A DNA stretch of 64,000 nt from Trifolium pratense. Taxonomy: Eukaryota > Streptophyta > Magnoliopsida > Fabales > Fabaceae. How positions within the stretch are numbered: the stretch's first letter is position 1; each line of letters starts with the position of its first letter. The position numbers were made by a program, and so were the translations under genes. The stretch spans positions 32,042,838-32,106,837 of the forward strand of contig NC_060059.1 of assembly GCF_020283565.1 (NCBI RefSeq), read 5' to 3'. This document shows, piece by piece, positions 20,804-31,497 of this stretch. The notes beneath the pieces are model-generated. The model was not told the origin of the DNA. It did no database searches and worked only from the letters and a program-made list of their open reading frames with translations.

Positions 20804-21250
20804 TACTTGTTGTGTAAGTAACTAAAAAGTTTGTTGTAACCGTTTGCTTATGTGTCAAGCAATTGGTTAGTTTTGTTAGTTAATGAGTTAACAATTCAGT
20901 TAGGTTGTTAGCATGTGTTTTGGAGTTAGTTGGAGAGTAGTTATTAGTTAGTTTTCAATTTTGTGTGAGTGTTGCTTGCTATAAAATGCAAGTGTACATT
21001 CATTAGTGATTGTAACTTTATTTTGTGCCCCAAAAAGTGGATGAATAAAACTCTCCTGTTCTCTCTTATCTCAGTTGTGAAATATCCCTTATTCATTTAT
21101 TCATTCATCTTCTTTCTTCTTCCTTGATAGTTTCTGCATAATTGCAGTTTCTGCAAAATCAGTGTGTGAGGTTCATTGGCTTGTCTTGAGCCAAGGCCTG
21201 TGTGTGTCAATCAAAGCTATAGTGAGTTTTGATATTATGCTGCGCCAACA
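20804..21250 (+). mobile_element. Probable solo LTR splitting the NBS-LRR fragment
   Basis: The segment begins TGTTACTTG and ends CGCCAACA. It has a TATA-like GCTATAAAATGCAAG (about 20978) and an AATAAAAC polyadenylation-type signal (about 21044), in LTR order. Leu-rich repeat coding sequence resumes on its far side. The target duplication is unclear: AAGCT occurs on both sides (near 20800 and 21253), which would shift the ends by a base or two. Confidence 0.6.
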
Positions 21251-21690
21251 CCAAGCTTATCAAACTTGGACAAAGAGATACAACTAATTCTTCAAGATCT
21301 TGTTGCAGGGGATGATCCAATGGAAAAATATATATACTTGAGATTTTCCAATTCAAGAAGATACAAATTTCTTATTTGATTTGATCTTGTGCGCACTGCA
21401 AATGTTTTAAGATTCAGAAATATTGTAAATGAAGAAATTGAACTTTATGAAAGATGTTTTCTTGATTCAATATCTCCAACACATCCGTGCCATTTATTGA
21501 TCATTTCCTCCAGGTTGGGGCTCAACTGAAAAATAAAAACTTGCAACAATAGTAGATGAGAATAAGTACTTCAACCCACCACAATTATCCATAGTCAAGC
21601 TAGTCAAGTTGTACATATATATGATGATTCTCATCCCAAATTTTATTCAAATTTAGTGAATTCAACTTAAGAGTGTCCAAATTAGGAAAT
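21251..21690 (-). pseudogene. NBS-LRR fragment, part 2
   Basis: On the minus strand, 21690-21480 reads in pieces 'FPNLDTLKLNSLNLNKIWD' and 'CGGLKYLF'-like text with frame breaks, then 'PNLEEM'. This is the LRR pattern (FPNLxTLxLxxxxxxKIWD) of legume CC-NBS-LRR proteins. Stops and frameshifts make it clearly broken. It is likely the same relic as part 1. Confidence 0.5.
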
Positions 21691-22297
21691 GCAACCTACA
21701 TATAAACAGAAAACATAGTTAAATGAACATCCATGAACCAAATATTAGGGTAGAGCATCAGCGCGAGTTTGGTCGAATTCAGGTCCAAAATGGCTCCCCA
21801 AGAAAACCCGCGAGAGTGTAATATTTTGGCCTATCACTGACCATTTCAAGTTTCGGTTTTATCGGGTGTCGATTTATAAGAGTTGGTCGATTCGGTTTAT
21901 TCGGATTAACACATCGATTAAAAAAAAAGACACACACATCGAGAGATTATACCGATGATATGACAAAGACATAATTTAACTTCGCAATAATACAATCTAT
22001 CTTGAATTTTGTGGTAAATAACTTATAATTTTTTTATTTTTTTTTTTGTAAAGAAATGATACTCCAATACTTACGAAAAGACTCATAAATTAATGAATAT
22101 TAACTTTGTTTTATAATATATAGCAAACATACCCTTATTGTAAAAAAAGTAGTTTATGATTTTGTTAAGAGAAAAATGAATGTGTACCGACAGTGTAAAA
22201 TAATTTTACATTGTCAACCAATAATAGCCAAAGAAGTTTATGATTTTGTTAGATCATGTTTTCTGTCACATCACCCTATTTCACCTCATTTACTTTA
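21691..22297. other. Intergenic, repeat-like
   Basis: No gene. A short GC-richer piece near 21770-21900 looks like transposon debris. The rest is AT-rich. Confidence 0.4.
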
Positions 22298-22397
22298 TAT
22301 TAACGGTCAAACCTAATTACATATCGGTTAATCCAAAGTAACTAATTTAGACAATTTTTTTTGTCAAATTACTTAGAAATCCATTTTAAAGATGAAT

Positions 22398-22460
22398 AAG
22401 TTGAGTGTCCGAGATTCGAACCCCGGCGTGCGATGTCCCTGTCAACTGAGTTAATCCAAA
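22398..22460 (-). mobile_element. SINE-like piece with A and B boxes
   Basis: On the minus strand TAACTCAGTTGACAGGGACA resembles an A box and GGGGTTCGAATCTCGG a B box, spaced about 30 bases. The shared repeat at 12 kb lacks it, so it is an insertion. No cloverleaf is formed, so it is not a tRNA gene. Confidence 0.55.
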
Positions 22461-22789
22461 ATCTATGTTAAAATTAAACTACAATAATTATTCTTACAAG
22501 ATTTAATTTTTATGTTGAATGAAAAAAAAGATTGATTTTTATTTTGAATGAAAAAAAAAAAGATTTGATTTTTATTATTTTAGATGTCATTATTATTTAT
22601 TTACAAAATGTTTATTTTCTATCCTAACAAAAAATTACCGTTAATACATACATTAATAAACAGCTGGCGTAAGTAATAAATGATTAGGGTTTATTTATTT
22701 TCTTGAAACAGCTGGCGTAATCTATATATATGTGATATGTGATTTTGATCTAATCTTTCAAGATTTACTTAATTACTTGCGTTGTGTGA

Positions 22790-22950
22790 GACACAAACAA
22801 TACATATATATGTGATTGTGCTCTCTCAATCTTACTTACAATTACATTCTTGAGATACTTCACTAACGAGCGCCGCTACTGTGATTGTGCTCTCAAGATT
22901 TACTTTCTTGAGATACAAACATTCTTACACAGTTCACTAACGGCCGCAAT
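22790..22950 (+). promoter_or_regulatory. 5' leader of the response regulator with an internal duplication
   Basis: GTGATTGTGCTCTC, TTCTTGAGATAC and TTCACTAACG each occur twice in the same order (about 22812-22872 and 22879-22942). A tandem duplication of about 70 bases therefore lies in the region just before the ATG. Confidence 0.6.
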
Positions 22951-22954
22951 TGCA

Positions 22955-24751
22955 ATGGCACTTCCAACAAATATTAGGGTTCTTGTGATTGATCATGATA
23001 TCAATCTTCTCAATGCTATTGAGAAACTATGCTATCAATTCAATTATTCAGGTTTGTAAATTATTACTATTTATTCAAATATACATTGTTTCTTTCTAAA
23101 TTAGTACGTATATCAATCTTCTCATTTTTTATTTATTTATTTTTTTTTCAGTCAAAACATGCTCCAATGTTTCGGATGCTTTTAATCTTTTGTTGGGAAA
23201 AAAAGATATTTTTGATTTGGTGTTAATTGAAGCTAAAATGCCCGACATGGATTCGTATGGATTTTTGCGACATGTTACACAACAAATCAACATCCCTGTT
23301 ATTAGTAAGTACATATTTATAATTAATTGTACTTTATTATTTTATTTTTTTTAATAATTATATCACTTGATTAATTAATAATTAATGTCACATTGTTATT
23401 TTTATTTAGTGATGTGTGCTGATGGCTCAACAAGTGTTGTGATGAAGGCTATTGAGGATGGAGCTTGTGATTACTGGATCAAACCTTTGACCGAGAGTCT
23501 AATTATGAACATGTGGCAACATGTTGCAAGAAAACTTTGGAAGGAAAATAAAAACTTAGAATTAATGAGTGAAAAATTGCCGTTAATTGATCAAAAGATA
23601 GAAGAAGTGATCAACACTAGTGTGAAAAAAGGGAGTGTTGAAAAGAATAATGACAAACTCGGATCATCAACAAAGAAGAAACGTCTTAAATGGTCACCTG
23701 AGTTAAAAAGAAAGTTTGTTAGTGCTGTGGTGGAACTCAACATTGATAGTATGATTCTTTTCCAATTATTTTTTTTTTTTGATCTATTTTCTTTTTAACC
23801 CTTTTTTGACAATTATTAATTCCTTTCTTTGTTAATTTTTTCAGAGGCAACACCCAAAAAAATTCTTGCAATGATGAATGAACGTGGAATGACAAGAGAT
23901 CATGTAGCTAGTAAATTACAGGTATTTTTTTTTTTTTCACTTTCATGTTACATAGTTCCCATTGCACTAACCCTTTAAATTTATGGACCAGTGTCTTCAA
24001 CTCTTATTCTGAAACATAGATTACAATCTTGTTTCCATTAATTATAAAATCAAAACAATAAATTGTACACTATTTAATACAGTTGCATTTAATTTGTGTC
24101 TTTGATCTATAATTTATATTGTTACATATGTTTGATATGCAGAAATATAGAAACAAATTGAAGAGAGGAGGAGAGACAAAGAAACAAAGAAAACAGAACA
24201 AAACTGCAGAAGCTACTACAGAATCAAAAATTTCAAATGAATCTTCAGAGTTTGATTTTGAAGCTTATGATGTTTCTACTCTTCATGTTGTTCCCATGCC
24301 AACAAATTTTACTCATCAGCAAATTTCAAATGAATCTTCAGAGTTTGATTTTGAAGCTTATGATGCTTCTACTCTTCATGTTGTTCCCATGCCAACAAAT
24401 TTTACTCATCAGCAAATTTCAAATGAATCTTCAGAGTTTGATTTTGAAGCTTATGATGCTTCTACTCTTCATGTTGTTCCAAATAATTTCATGCCAACAA
24501 ATTTTACTCATCAGCCCAACAATTTTCCTCACCAGCCTAATGCAGTTCCAGTTAAGTTTTATCAAACTGATTCTGAGGAAGAAACAAGTTCATCAGCTTC
24601 TATAAACCAGCAGCAGAATTGCAATGGATTTGGGACAAATTCTATTATCAATCCAGCCTTTATAAATACTCTTGATGCACATTTTCCAAACGCGCAAGAT
24701 CAGAATGTTTTCTTAGCCTGGCATCATCCCTCACCAGATTCCTTCCAATGA
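22955..24751 (+). CDS. Type-B response-regulator-like protein with non-canonical receiver
   Basis: Five exons (22955-23051, 23152-23304, 23410-23748, 23845-23921, 24143-24751) give 424 residues with consistent phases. Type-B ARRs are nuclear MYB-like (GARP) transcription factors activated by phosphotransfer from cytokinin receptors. The receiver covers residues about 7-125 (IRVLVIDHDINLL, PVIMMCADG, CDYWIKP). The GARP domain is at about 173-228 (KKKRLKWSPELKRKF, then TPKKILAMMNERGMTRDHVA and SKLQKYR). The phosphoacceptor Asp is Glu59 (VLIEAKMPDMD). The second residue of the acidic pair is His14, and Cys86 replaces the usual Ser/Thr. The C-terminal Lys (about 108) is kept. The tail has a triplicated 31-residue unit and is acidic and Gln/Asn-rich, as in activation domains. 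It is probably expressed but not switched by a normal phosphorelay. Confidence 0.88.
24228..24513 (+). repeat. Three in-frame 93-bp tandem repeats in the response-regulator tail
   Basis: The unit encodes ISNESSEFDFEAYD(V/A)STL.. through ..NFTHQQ (31 residues) and occurs three times almost unchanged. The third copy has a few extra residues (NNF) near its end. Low divergence suggests recent expansion by slippage or unequal exchange. Confidence 0.92.
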
Positions 24752-25370
24752 TTTAACCTCTTCCAATGATCTTAGAAAATTGATATCTTCGTGCGGTCTT
24801 TAGCCTTTTTTTGCTGCTGCTGATATTGGTGCAGGAGCTATAATCTATCTGTGCTTCAACAACGAAATGATTGTAACTTTTAGTATTGGATCCTTATTTT
24901 TAGTGGTTGTTACATAATGTTTGTAAAAGAAGACTACAGATTGATGCCTTATTATAGATAACATGTGTAACATAAACATAGATTTTAAAAACTTCATAAC
25001 AAAATAAATTTTTTTTTTTTATTTTTGTATTCATTTTTACATCTGACTTCTGATTTTTAAATATTTCTTGTACTATTTTTTTTTTGTCCTCTTATTTTGT
25101 GTTCAGTTCTTATATTATAAAAGTTTTTGGCTAAATTATATTTTTGGCCTCCTAATTTTTACAAACTTTTATAATAGCACTTTAATTAGAAGTCCTGAAA
25201 AAGTATACAATTTCAAATGGCTATAAGAACCATTTGAATCATAGGGAAATGCTGGAGAGAAAATTGGTTAAACTAGAACTTTGAGGACCCAAACACAAGT
25301 TAGTAAGTATATAATCATGCACATCATTAACAAAAAAACCTACAAGAAAATGAGCACCTAGAAATATTAC
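24752..25370. other. 3' flank of the response regulator
   Basis: Likely 3' UTR and AT-rich spacer. No coding frame. Confidence 0.5.
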
Positions 25371-25605
25371 CTGTCATGCATCAAAAGCAGCATTCAACAA
25401 AAGCAATGGAGCCTCGACTTGATCAATCAAATTTTGAGGAAAGAAGCTCTGATGACACCGAGTTTATATATTCAAAATTTGCAAGTCATGCAATTTCAAG
25501 CTATGAATAGAATGGCACCAAGAATCAGAAATTCACCAAAGTTGGGTACAGGTGTTTGACACGATTTTTTGGCAGACTTTTTTTGCATTTCCTGCAATTT
25601 CAAAG
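25371..25605 (-). pseudogene. Pectin acetylesterase remnant
   Basis: On the minus strand, 25450-25371 reads 'SFFPQNLIDQVEAPLLLLNA' then 'AFDA', a stop (TGA where the family has Trp) and Q, followed by a GTAATA splice donor. This fits the FFPQxxxxxxxTPLFxxNAAYDSWQ segment of plant pectin acetylesterases (cell-wall pectin deacetylation). About 100 bases upstream, 25600-25530 reads 'KKSLPKNRVKHLYPTL', like the preceding part of the same exon, but stops lie between. No signal peptide or catalytic Ser region remains. Confidence 0.65.
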
Positions 25606-26009
25606 ACATCACTGACATTACATATTTATACAAGTTTTATAACCCTTATATCAGAAAAGTAAAACCACTGTTAGAAGATTTTATTGCAAGCTTATACAAT
25701 CTTTACTACATTAAACATTACCTGTAAAGAGTCATCAATGTGTGTCCCATGGATACATCAGTTCTACATGATTGAACATAATCAATTATATCAAGTTTCC
25801 AGGCAACGGTGCAGGTTAGATAGAGCTCATATATGAAGAAAATATATCACTTATGCACCAAGAAAATGTGAAACTTGAGGCAAATGACAAAATCTCAAGC
25901 ATATAATTAGACTAGATAAAAGCATTAAAAAGGTAATAAAAAAAATGGGGTGGGCTAAGAAGTGAAGCACTTGTCTGTAATGGTACTATAGAAGGTTCAA
26001 AGGAACTGG

Positions 26010-26141
26010 AATATACCTTCTGCAAACTACTAAAAAACTTGTGAGAATTTGCCGATTATGCTGCAGCTATAATCTCGGCCTCTGATACATCTCCTTTTCC
26101 GTATGCAATATTGGCTCTGATAGTGTCATTGAAAAGAACAG
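26010..26141 (-). pseudogene. ABCB (MDR-type) transporter fragment
   Basis: The minus-strand frame reads 'PVLFNDTIRANIAYGKGDVS' then 'EAEIIAAA', a TAA stop, then 'SANSHKFFSSLQKVY'. This is the segment between the Q-loop and signature motif of ABCB transporters (PVLFNDTIRANIAYGK..EAEIIAAAELANAHKFISSLQ). The stop replaces the Glu-Leu after AAA. No Walker motifs or membrane domains are near, so it is an isolated scrap. The region upstream to 26355 is open but unrecognised. Confidence 0.8.
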
Positions 26142-26355
26142 GCACTAGGTGATAAACCCAATAGTTCCTCGTCGCCAAAATTAAATATAGGCAATGCAGT
26201 TTGTAACAAAAACTACCACTTGGTGATAAACCCATAGAACACTTATCTACCTCTAGTTGAAACAAGCTTTTGCATCTGTTCCCGATAACCACAACTGCGG
26301 GTTTGATCCTCTCTGCTTTTGGATCACATTCCATAATCCAAGGTATTGTTTTCAC

Positions 26356-26974
26356 CTATTTAACATCATAATAATCATAAGTAGAATCAAAGAATAGCTT
26401 CTGTTCAAGAGGAGTATTTCAGTGATTATTTATATAAGTATCTGAATTTCAAAATAAGTAAATAAAAAGTTCGATTATAACCATCAAATCTGAACCGTAT
26501 CAGATTGAATGATTATTTGAATATGCCAGAACCAGAACCTAAAACTAAAAAGTAAGAAGTAAAGCATTAGGAAAGAATGAAACCTACAAATGAAGATACA
26601 AATTTATGGTCTATATCAAAGGCAATTTGTGTTCACACATATAGATATATATGATTTCATTATCCTAACTTATCCTATATCAAAGGTCTATATTAAATCA
26701 TTTCAGTAAAAAAATCTTTTTTTTCCCTTCAAAATGAAAAGCTGTTTTCAACAATAGCTTTTTTCAAAATCTATTTTTTTTTAAATCACAAACCATGTGC
26801 AAAGTGAAGTCGACGGAGGTTAATAGATTTATATGATTGTAAACAAATGGAAAGTAATTTTAGATTTTCTTCAAAATCTCTACAAAAAAATTCTCTAGAT
26901 TTTTTAATCACTTATACTCCTTTAACACTTAGCTCAAATTAGTAAGTAAGAAATTGCAAAAAAAGTCACTTACC
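26356..26974. other. Intergenic, no supported gene
   Basis: AT-rich, nothing recognised. Confidence 0.4.
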
Positions 26975-27072
26975 GAATGATGCAGCGATTGTGAGTTGCG
27001 GTTCCGTCGTTGGCCGTGGTTCTGCTGTATGCTTAGGGCTTTCTTCATTTTTGAGAGTTTTTTGTTTTTCCA
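26975..27072 (-). CDS. Candidate first coding exon of an unknown gene
   Basis: The minus-strand ATG at 27072-27070 opens 'MEKQKTLKNEESPKHTAEPR', continues to 'TIAASFG', and ends at a good splice donor GTAAGTGAC. No downstream exon can be joined with confidence. The nearby pectin-esterase and ABCB pieces belong to other families. It may be the leftover 5' end of a gene destroyed by rearrangement. I do not recognise the protein. Confidence 0.3.
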
Positions 27073-27109
27073 TTGCCGCCAGAGTGTAGAGTAGTTAGCG
27101 GGTTTATGT

Positions 27110-27188
27110 GAAATGAATTGACTAAAATATTCGAAGCTTTTTTTTTAATAAAAAAAATTGATAAATATATTTTATGTATATTTCAAAA
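27110..27188. repeat. Left copy of a repeat that flanks RLK copy C
   Basis: AATGAATTGACTAAAATATT and the following AAGCTTTTTTTTTAATAAAA.. recur at about 33949-34050 on the other side of the RLK copy C block. Confidence 0.55.
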
Positions 27189-27695
27189 GGGTTAAATATA
27201 TATATTTTTATCCCTATAGTTTTTCAGAATTTTCGTTTTAGTCCTTGAATTTTTTTTTTTCACACTTTTTAGTCTTGAAGTTTTTTCCGTCAAGGTTTTT
27301 AGTCCATACTTTTTATTCAACTCGTGCATATCATTCGAAATTTTAATTTTTTTTTTGCGGTCATGTTGAGTACATTATATGAATTTCTCTTACAAAAGTT
27401 TAAATTTTTTTAACAAGAGATGAATTAAATATGAATTTTTTAGTTTTTTCACATAAAAATTCATAAATAATTCATCTTATGTTAAAAAAAAAAATTATGG
27501 GAGATGTTCTTATAATATTATAAACATGAATATAAACGATCATTCAAAAATATAAAAGTATACAATAGTTTAATTACAAGTAGGGACTAAAAACCTTGCC
27601 GGAAAAATTTGAAGGAACTAAAAAATGTGAAAAAAATCTTCAAGGACTAAAGCGAAAATTATAGAAAACTATAGGTATAAAAACATATTTAACCC
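27189..27695. mobile_element. Long-TIR MITE, about 507 bp
   Basis: The ends are GGGTTAAATATATATATTTT and, inverted at the right, ..AAAAACATATTTAACCC. Complementarity extends roughly 100 bases inwards with matched phrases (TCCTTGAATTTTTTT.. / ..CAAGGACTAAAGCG, GTCAAGGTTTTTAGTCC / GGGACTAAAAACCTTGCCGG). No coding capacity. The target duplication is obscured by A runs. The related sequence at 33.95-34.26 kb lacks it. Confidence 0.8.
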
Positions 27696-27924
27696 AAAAA
27701 ATAATAATTTAATTTTCTATAAGCATTATGCTAATTTTTTTAGAATTTTTACAAATAAGAGAAATACTAGCTACTATTTACTTAAGCCTATAATTGTTAA
27801 GAGAAAGTCAAACTCGGTTAAGTCTAATTACACTCATAGTTCTTTATTTTTTTATTTTTAAAGACTTGGTATCCGGTTCTAGGACCGACCAATCTCACCG
27901 GCCTCTTTGATCCTTTATTTTTTA
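27696..27924. other. Spacer, part of the flanking repeat
   Basis: 27700-27830 resembles 34100-34260 (ATACTAGCT.., AAGTCAAACTC.., ATTTACACTC-type phrases). 27850-27910 has a CTTGGTATCCGGTTCTAGGA phrase of repeat type. No gene. Confidence 0.45.
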
Positions 27925-30900
27925 AGCAAGCTTTGACAACCAAAGCAAGGCTTTGCTCTCTTCATGGAATTATTCCATCTGAGATAACCCAATTGGTTGG
28001 TCTTTATATATTGCTTAAGTGGATCCCTCCCACAAGAAATAGGTAGATTGAGTTATACCTATCTCAATTGAAAAGATAACCAATTTGTCACATCTTGATT
28101 TTGAAAGAAACAAGTTTTATAGGAGCATTCCTAAGAGAATATGGCAAATGGACCTAAAGTATTTGTCACATGCAAATAATTACTTCATTGGTTCCATTTC
28201 ACAAGATATTTTCAAGTTTAGAAACCTAGAGATTTTATACCTCCAAGAAAGTGGTCTTTCTGGTTCCATGCCAGAGGATTTTCAGATGATGATGAATTTA
28301 ATACAACTTGATATTAGTAGCTGTAAACTCATTGGGTCTATACCAATTTCAGAAGGAATGTTGGTCAATTTAACTCTTCTCAAGTTATTTAGCAACCAAC
28401 TTGTTGGCCACATTCCTCGTGAAATTGGCAAGTTGGTTAACCTCCGAGAAACTATATCTTCAATATATTCTGGCTCCATTCCTCGAGAAATTGGATTTCT
28501 AAAACAAACCAGCGAACTTGATTTCTCTGCAAACAATCTCTATGGCACAATCCCTTCTACAATTGGAAACATGAGTAATTTATATTGGCTTTACTTGTAT
28601 GACAACCATCTCATTGGTAGCATTCCTAGTGAAGTTGGAAATCTTTATTTCCTTTCCGCAATTCAGTTGTTACTTAACGACCTCTCTGGTCCTATCCCAT
28701 CTTCTCTAGGTAATTTGATACACTTAGAATCTTTGCTCCTTTACCAAAATAAACTATCTGGACCAATTCCTTCCACTATTGAAAATTTGACAAAACTTAG
28801 TACACTTTCTGTATTCTCAAATAAGCTCAGTGGCGATATTCCAAAAGAAATTAATAAGATTACCAATATGGAAGATTTGCAGTTAGGTGATAATAATTTC
28901 ATAGGTCAATTACCTCACAACATTTGTATTGGTGGAAAGTTAATTTGGTTATCTGCTGCCGATAATCATTTCACAGGCTTAGTTCCAAAGAGTTTGAAGA
29001 ATTGCTATAGTCTTATGAGAGTTAGGCTTCAAGGCAATCAACTAACTGACAATATAACAAATAGTTTTGGTGTGTATCCAAATTTGGACTACATGGGATT
29101 GAGTGATAATAATTTGTATGGTCATCTATCACCAAATTGGGGAAAGTGCAAGAACCTCACATCCCTTAAAATCTCCAACAATAACTTATCAGGAACCATC
29201 CCACAAGAACTAGGTGGAGCAACTTTTTTAAATGTACTTAACTTATCTTCAAACCATCTTATAGGAAAAATTCCAAATGATCTGGGGAACTTGACTTCAT
29301 TGATCCAACTCTCGTTAAGTAACAATCACCTTTCAGGAGAAGTTCCTGTTCACATTGCATCACTTCAGAATCTATCAGCCTTAGAACTTGCAACAAATAA
29401 TTTAAGTGGCTTCATCCCAGAACAACTTGGAAGCTTGTTTGGGTTATTGCACTTGAATATGAGCCAAAATAAGTTTCATGGAAACATTCCTGTTGAGTTT
29501 GGCCAATTAGAAGTTATTGAAGATCTTGATCTTAGTGGGAATTTTCTAAATGGAACCATACCAACAATGCTTGGACAATTAAATCACTTACAAACATTGA
29601 ATCTGTCACACAATAATCTATCTGGTACCATTCCCTTGAGCTATGGTGAGATGTTAAGCTTGACAACTGTTGATATATCATACAACCGGTTGGAGGGTCC
29701 GATTCCAAGCATTCCAGCCTTTCAAAAAGCAAATATTGAAGAACTGAGAAACAACAAAGACTTGTGTGGTAATAATGCCTCTACCCTAAAGCTTTGTCCA
29801 ACATCTAGCAGTAACTCTCACACTCCAAAGACAAACAAATATTTGTTTGTCTTTGGAGTTTTACCCGTCATTCTAGGCACTGTATTGTTAGCAATATTTG
29901 TTTATGGACTCTCATATCTCCTATGCCGAACTTCAAGAACAAAAGAATACAAGGCTGCAGAAGAATCACATGTTGAAAATCTATTTACAATGTGGAGTTT
30001 AGACGGAAAAATGGTGTATCAGAACATCATTGATGCCACAGAAGAGTTTGACAACAAGCATCTCATAGGGGTTGGAGGACATGGAAGTGTTTACAAAGCA
30101 GAGTTGTTTACAAGACAGATTGTAGCTGTGATGAAACTCCATTAATTACAAAATGGAGAAATGTCCAATCTAAAAGCTTTTGGAAGTGAGATTCAAGCTT
30201 TAACAGAAATCCGACATCGAAACATTGTGAAGTTATATGGATATTGCTCACATCCATTGCACTCATTTTTGGTTTATGAGTTCTTGGAGAAGGGTAGTAT
30301 GGACAAAATTTTAAAAGATGATGAACTAGCAACTGCATTTGATTGGAATAAGAGGGTGAATGTCATTAAAGATGTTGCAAATGCTCTATGCTAAATGCAT
30401 CATCATTGTTCACCTCCGATCATTCATCGTGATATATCCAGCAAGAATGTTATTTTGGATTTGGAATATGTGGCTCATGTATCAGACTTCGGTACAGCTA
30501 AGTTTCTTAATCCCGATTCTTCCAACTGGACCTCTTTTGTGGCCACATTTGGATATGCTGCAACGGGTTAATTTCCTCTTTCGTAATTTATTACTTATAT
30601 TAATTGTCTACATTTAGTGTTCGGTTTTGGAACCCTATTTTTCAAATTGATAACTATTATTGTTTGTTACAGAACTTGCATACACAATGGAAGTAAATGA
30701 AAAGTGTGATGTGTATAGTTTTGCTGTGTTAACCATGGAAATACTTTTTGTAAAGCATCCCGGAGATATTGTATCTGCTTTGTTGCAATCAAGTCGTATA
30801 TACCAAACAATTGATGCTATGTCATTGAATGATAAGTTGGATCAACGCCTTCCTCGTCCTACGAATGATATTGGAAAAGAAGTGGTATCAATTATCAGAA

Positions 30901-31003
30901 TTGCATGTCATGATTGAAAGCCCGCATAGTCGCCCATCAATGGAGCAAGTTTGCAAGGAGATTGTATTGTCAAAGTCATCTTCAAATATAGCAATAGGGT
31001 GAT
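27925..31003 (+). pseudogene. LRR receptor-like kinase (copy C), decayed
   Basis: This is a paralogue of copy B. The 5' third is shredded by deletions (27925-28085). From 28085 a long frame holds about 20 LRRs, a transmembrane helix near 29855-29925 and the start of the kinase. The ATP-binding Lys of VAVK is Met (ATG at 30131-30133) and a TAA follows at 30143-30145. The frame resumes at 30161 (SNLKAFGSEIQALTEIRHRN), hits a TAA in ALCYMHH (30392-30394), and continues with HRD, DFG, an intron at about 30570-30672 and 'ELAYTMEVNEKCDVYSF'. A five-base deletion near 30907 shifts the last frame. Gly loop (GVGGHGSVY) and HRD are intact, so decay differs from copy B. From about 30270 it is nearly identical to copy A. 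Confidence 0.88.
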
Positions 31004-31497
31004 TTGATCTTAATGATTTATTAGACAATATTTTCCATCCTTGTTTTTAATACAGGATAAAAGTGTTTTATCTTCTGAATAAATTATAGCTAAGAGTTAA
31101 TGTTCTTCTTGCTTTCAGTCAGATAGATAATGTATTGTTCTCTTCTTGGTGTAACTTTGTTGTATGAGTTAGTATTGTACTCATTTTGGCTTCTTTAAAA
31201 ATAATACCATTACTTCTCTGTTTTGTGTTGGTAAATTTGTCTTGAACTTATTGTATATTTTAAGTCATTTATTTTTCTTTTTTAAAAATAATACCACTAC
31301 TTCTTTTTTGTATTGTAAGGTTTTTTTTTATTATCATGTTATTTGGCTAATCTTCGTTGAAGAATATGTGGGGAACATGAGTGTTAATATAGTCTTAATA
31401 TAACAATGCCATACAGAGTCATTGTTTTGCATGAAGAATTCTTTTTATGTAAGGTACTAACATAAAAATATTGTTGGAATCAATAGAATGAAGGGCA
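31004..31497. other. 3' flank of RLK copy C
   Basis: Matches 6355-6846 closely. A small replacement near 31399-31425 (AATATAACAATGCCATACAG) differs from copy A. No gene. Confidence 0.5.

Noticed and set aside
22398..22460. tRNA-like boxes on the minus strand
   Set aside because: No cloverleaf, and the paralogous repeat at 12 kb lacks the piece, so it is a transposed SINE-like fragment.
24237..24605. 122-codon frame overlapping the response-regulator tail
   Set aside because: It is the +1 shadow of the triplicated unit. The real frame continues from the GARP exon.
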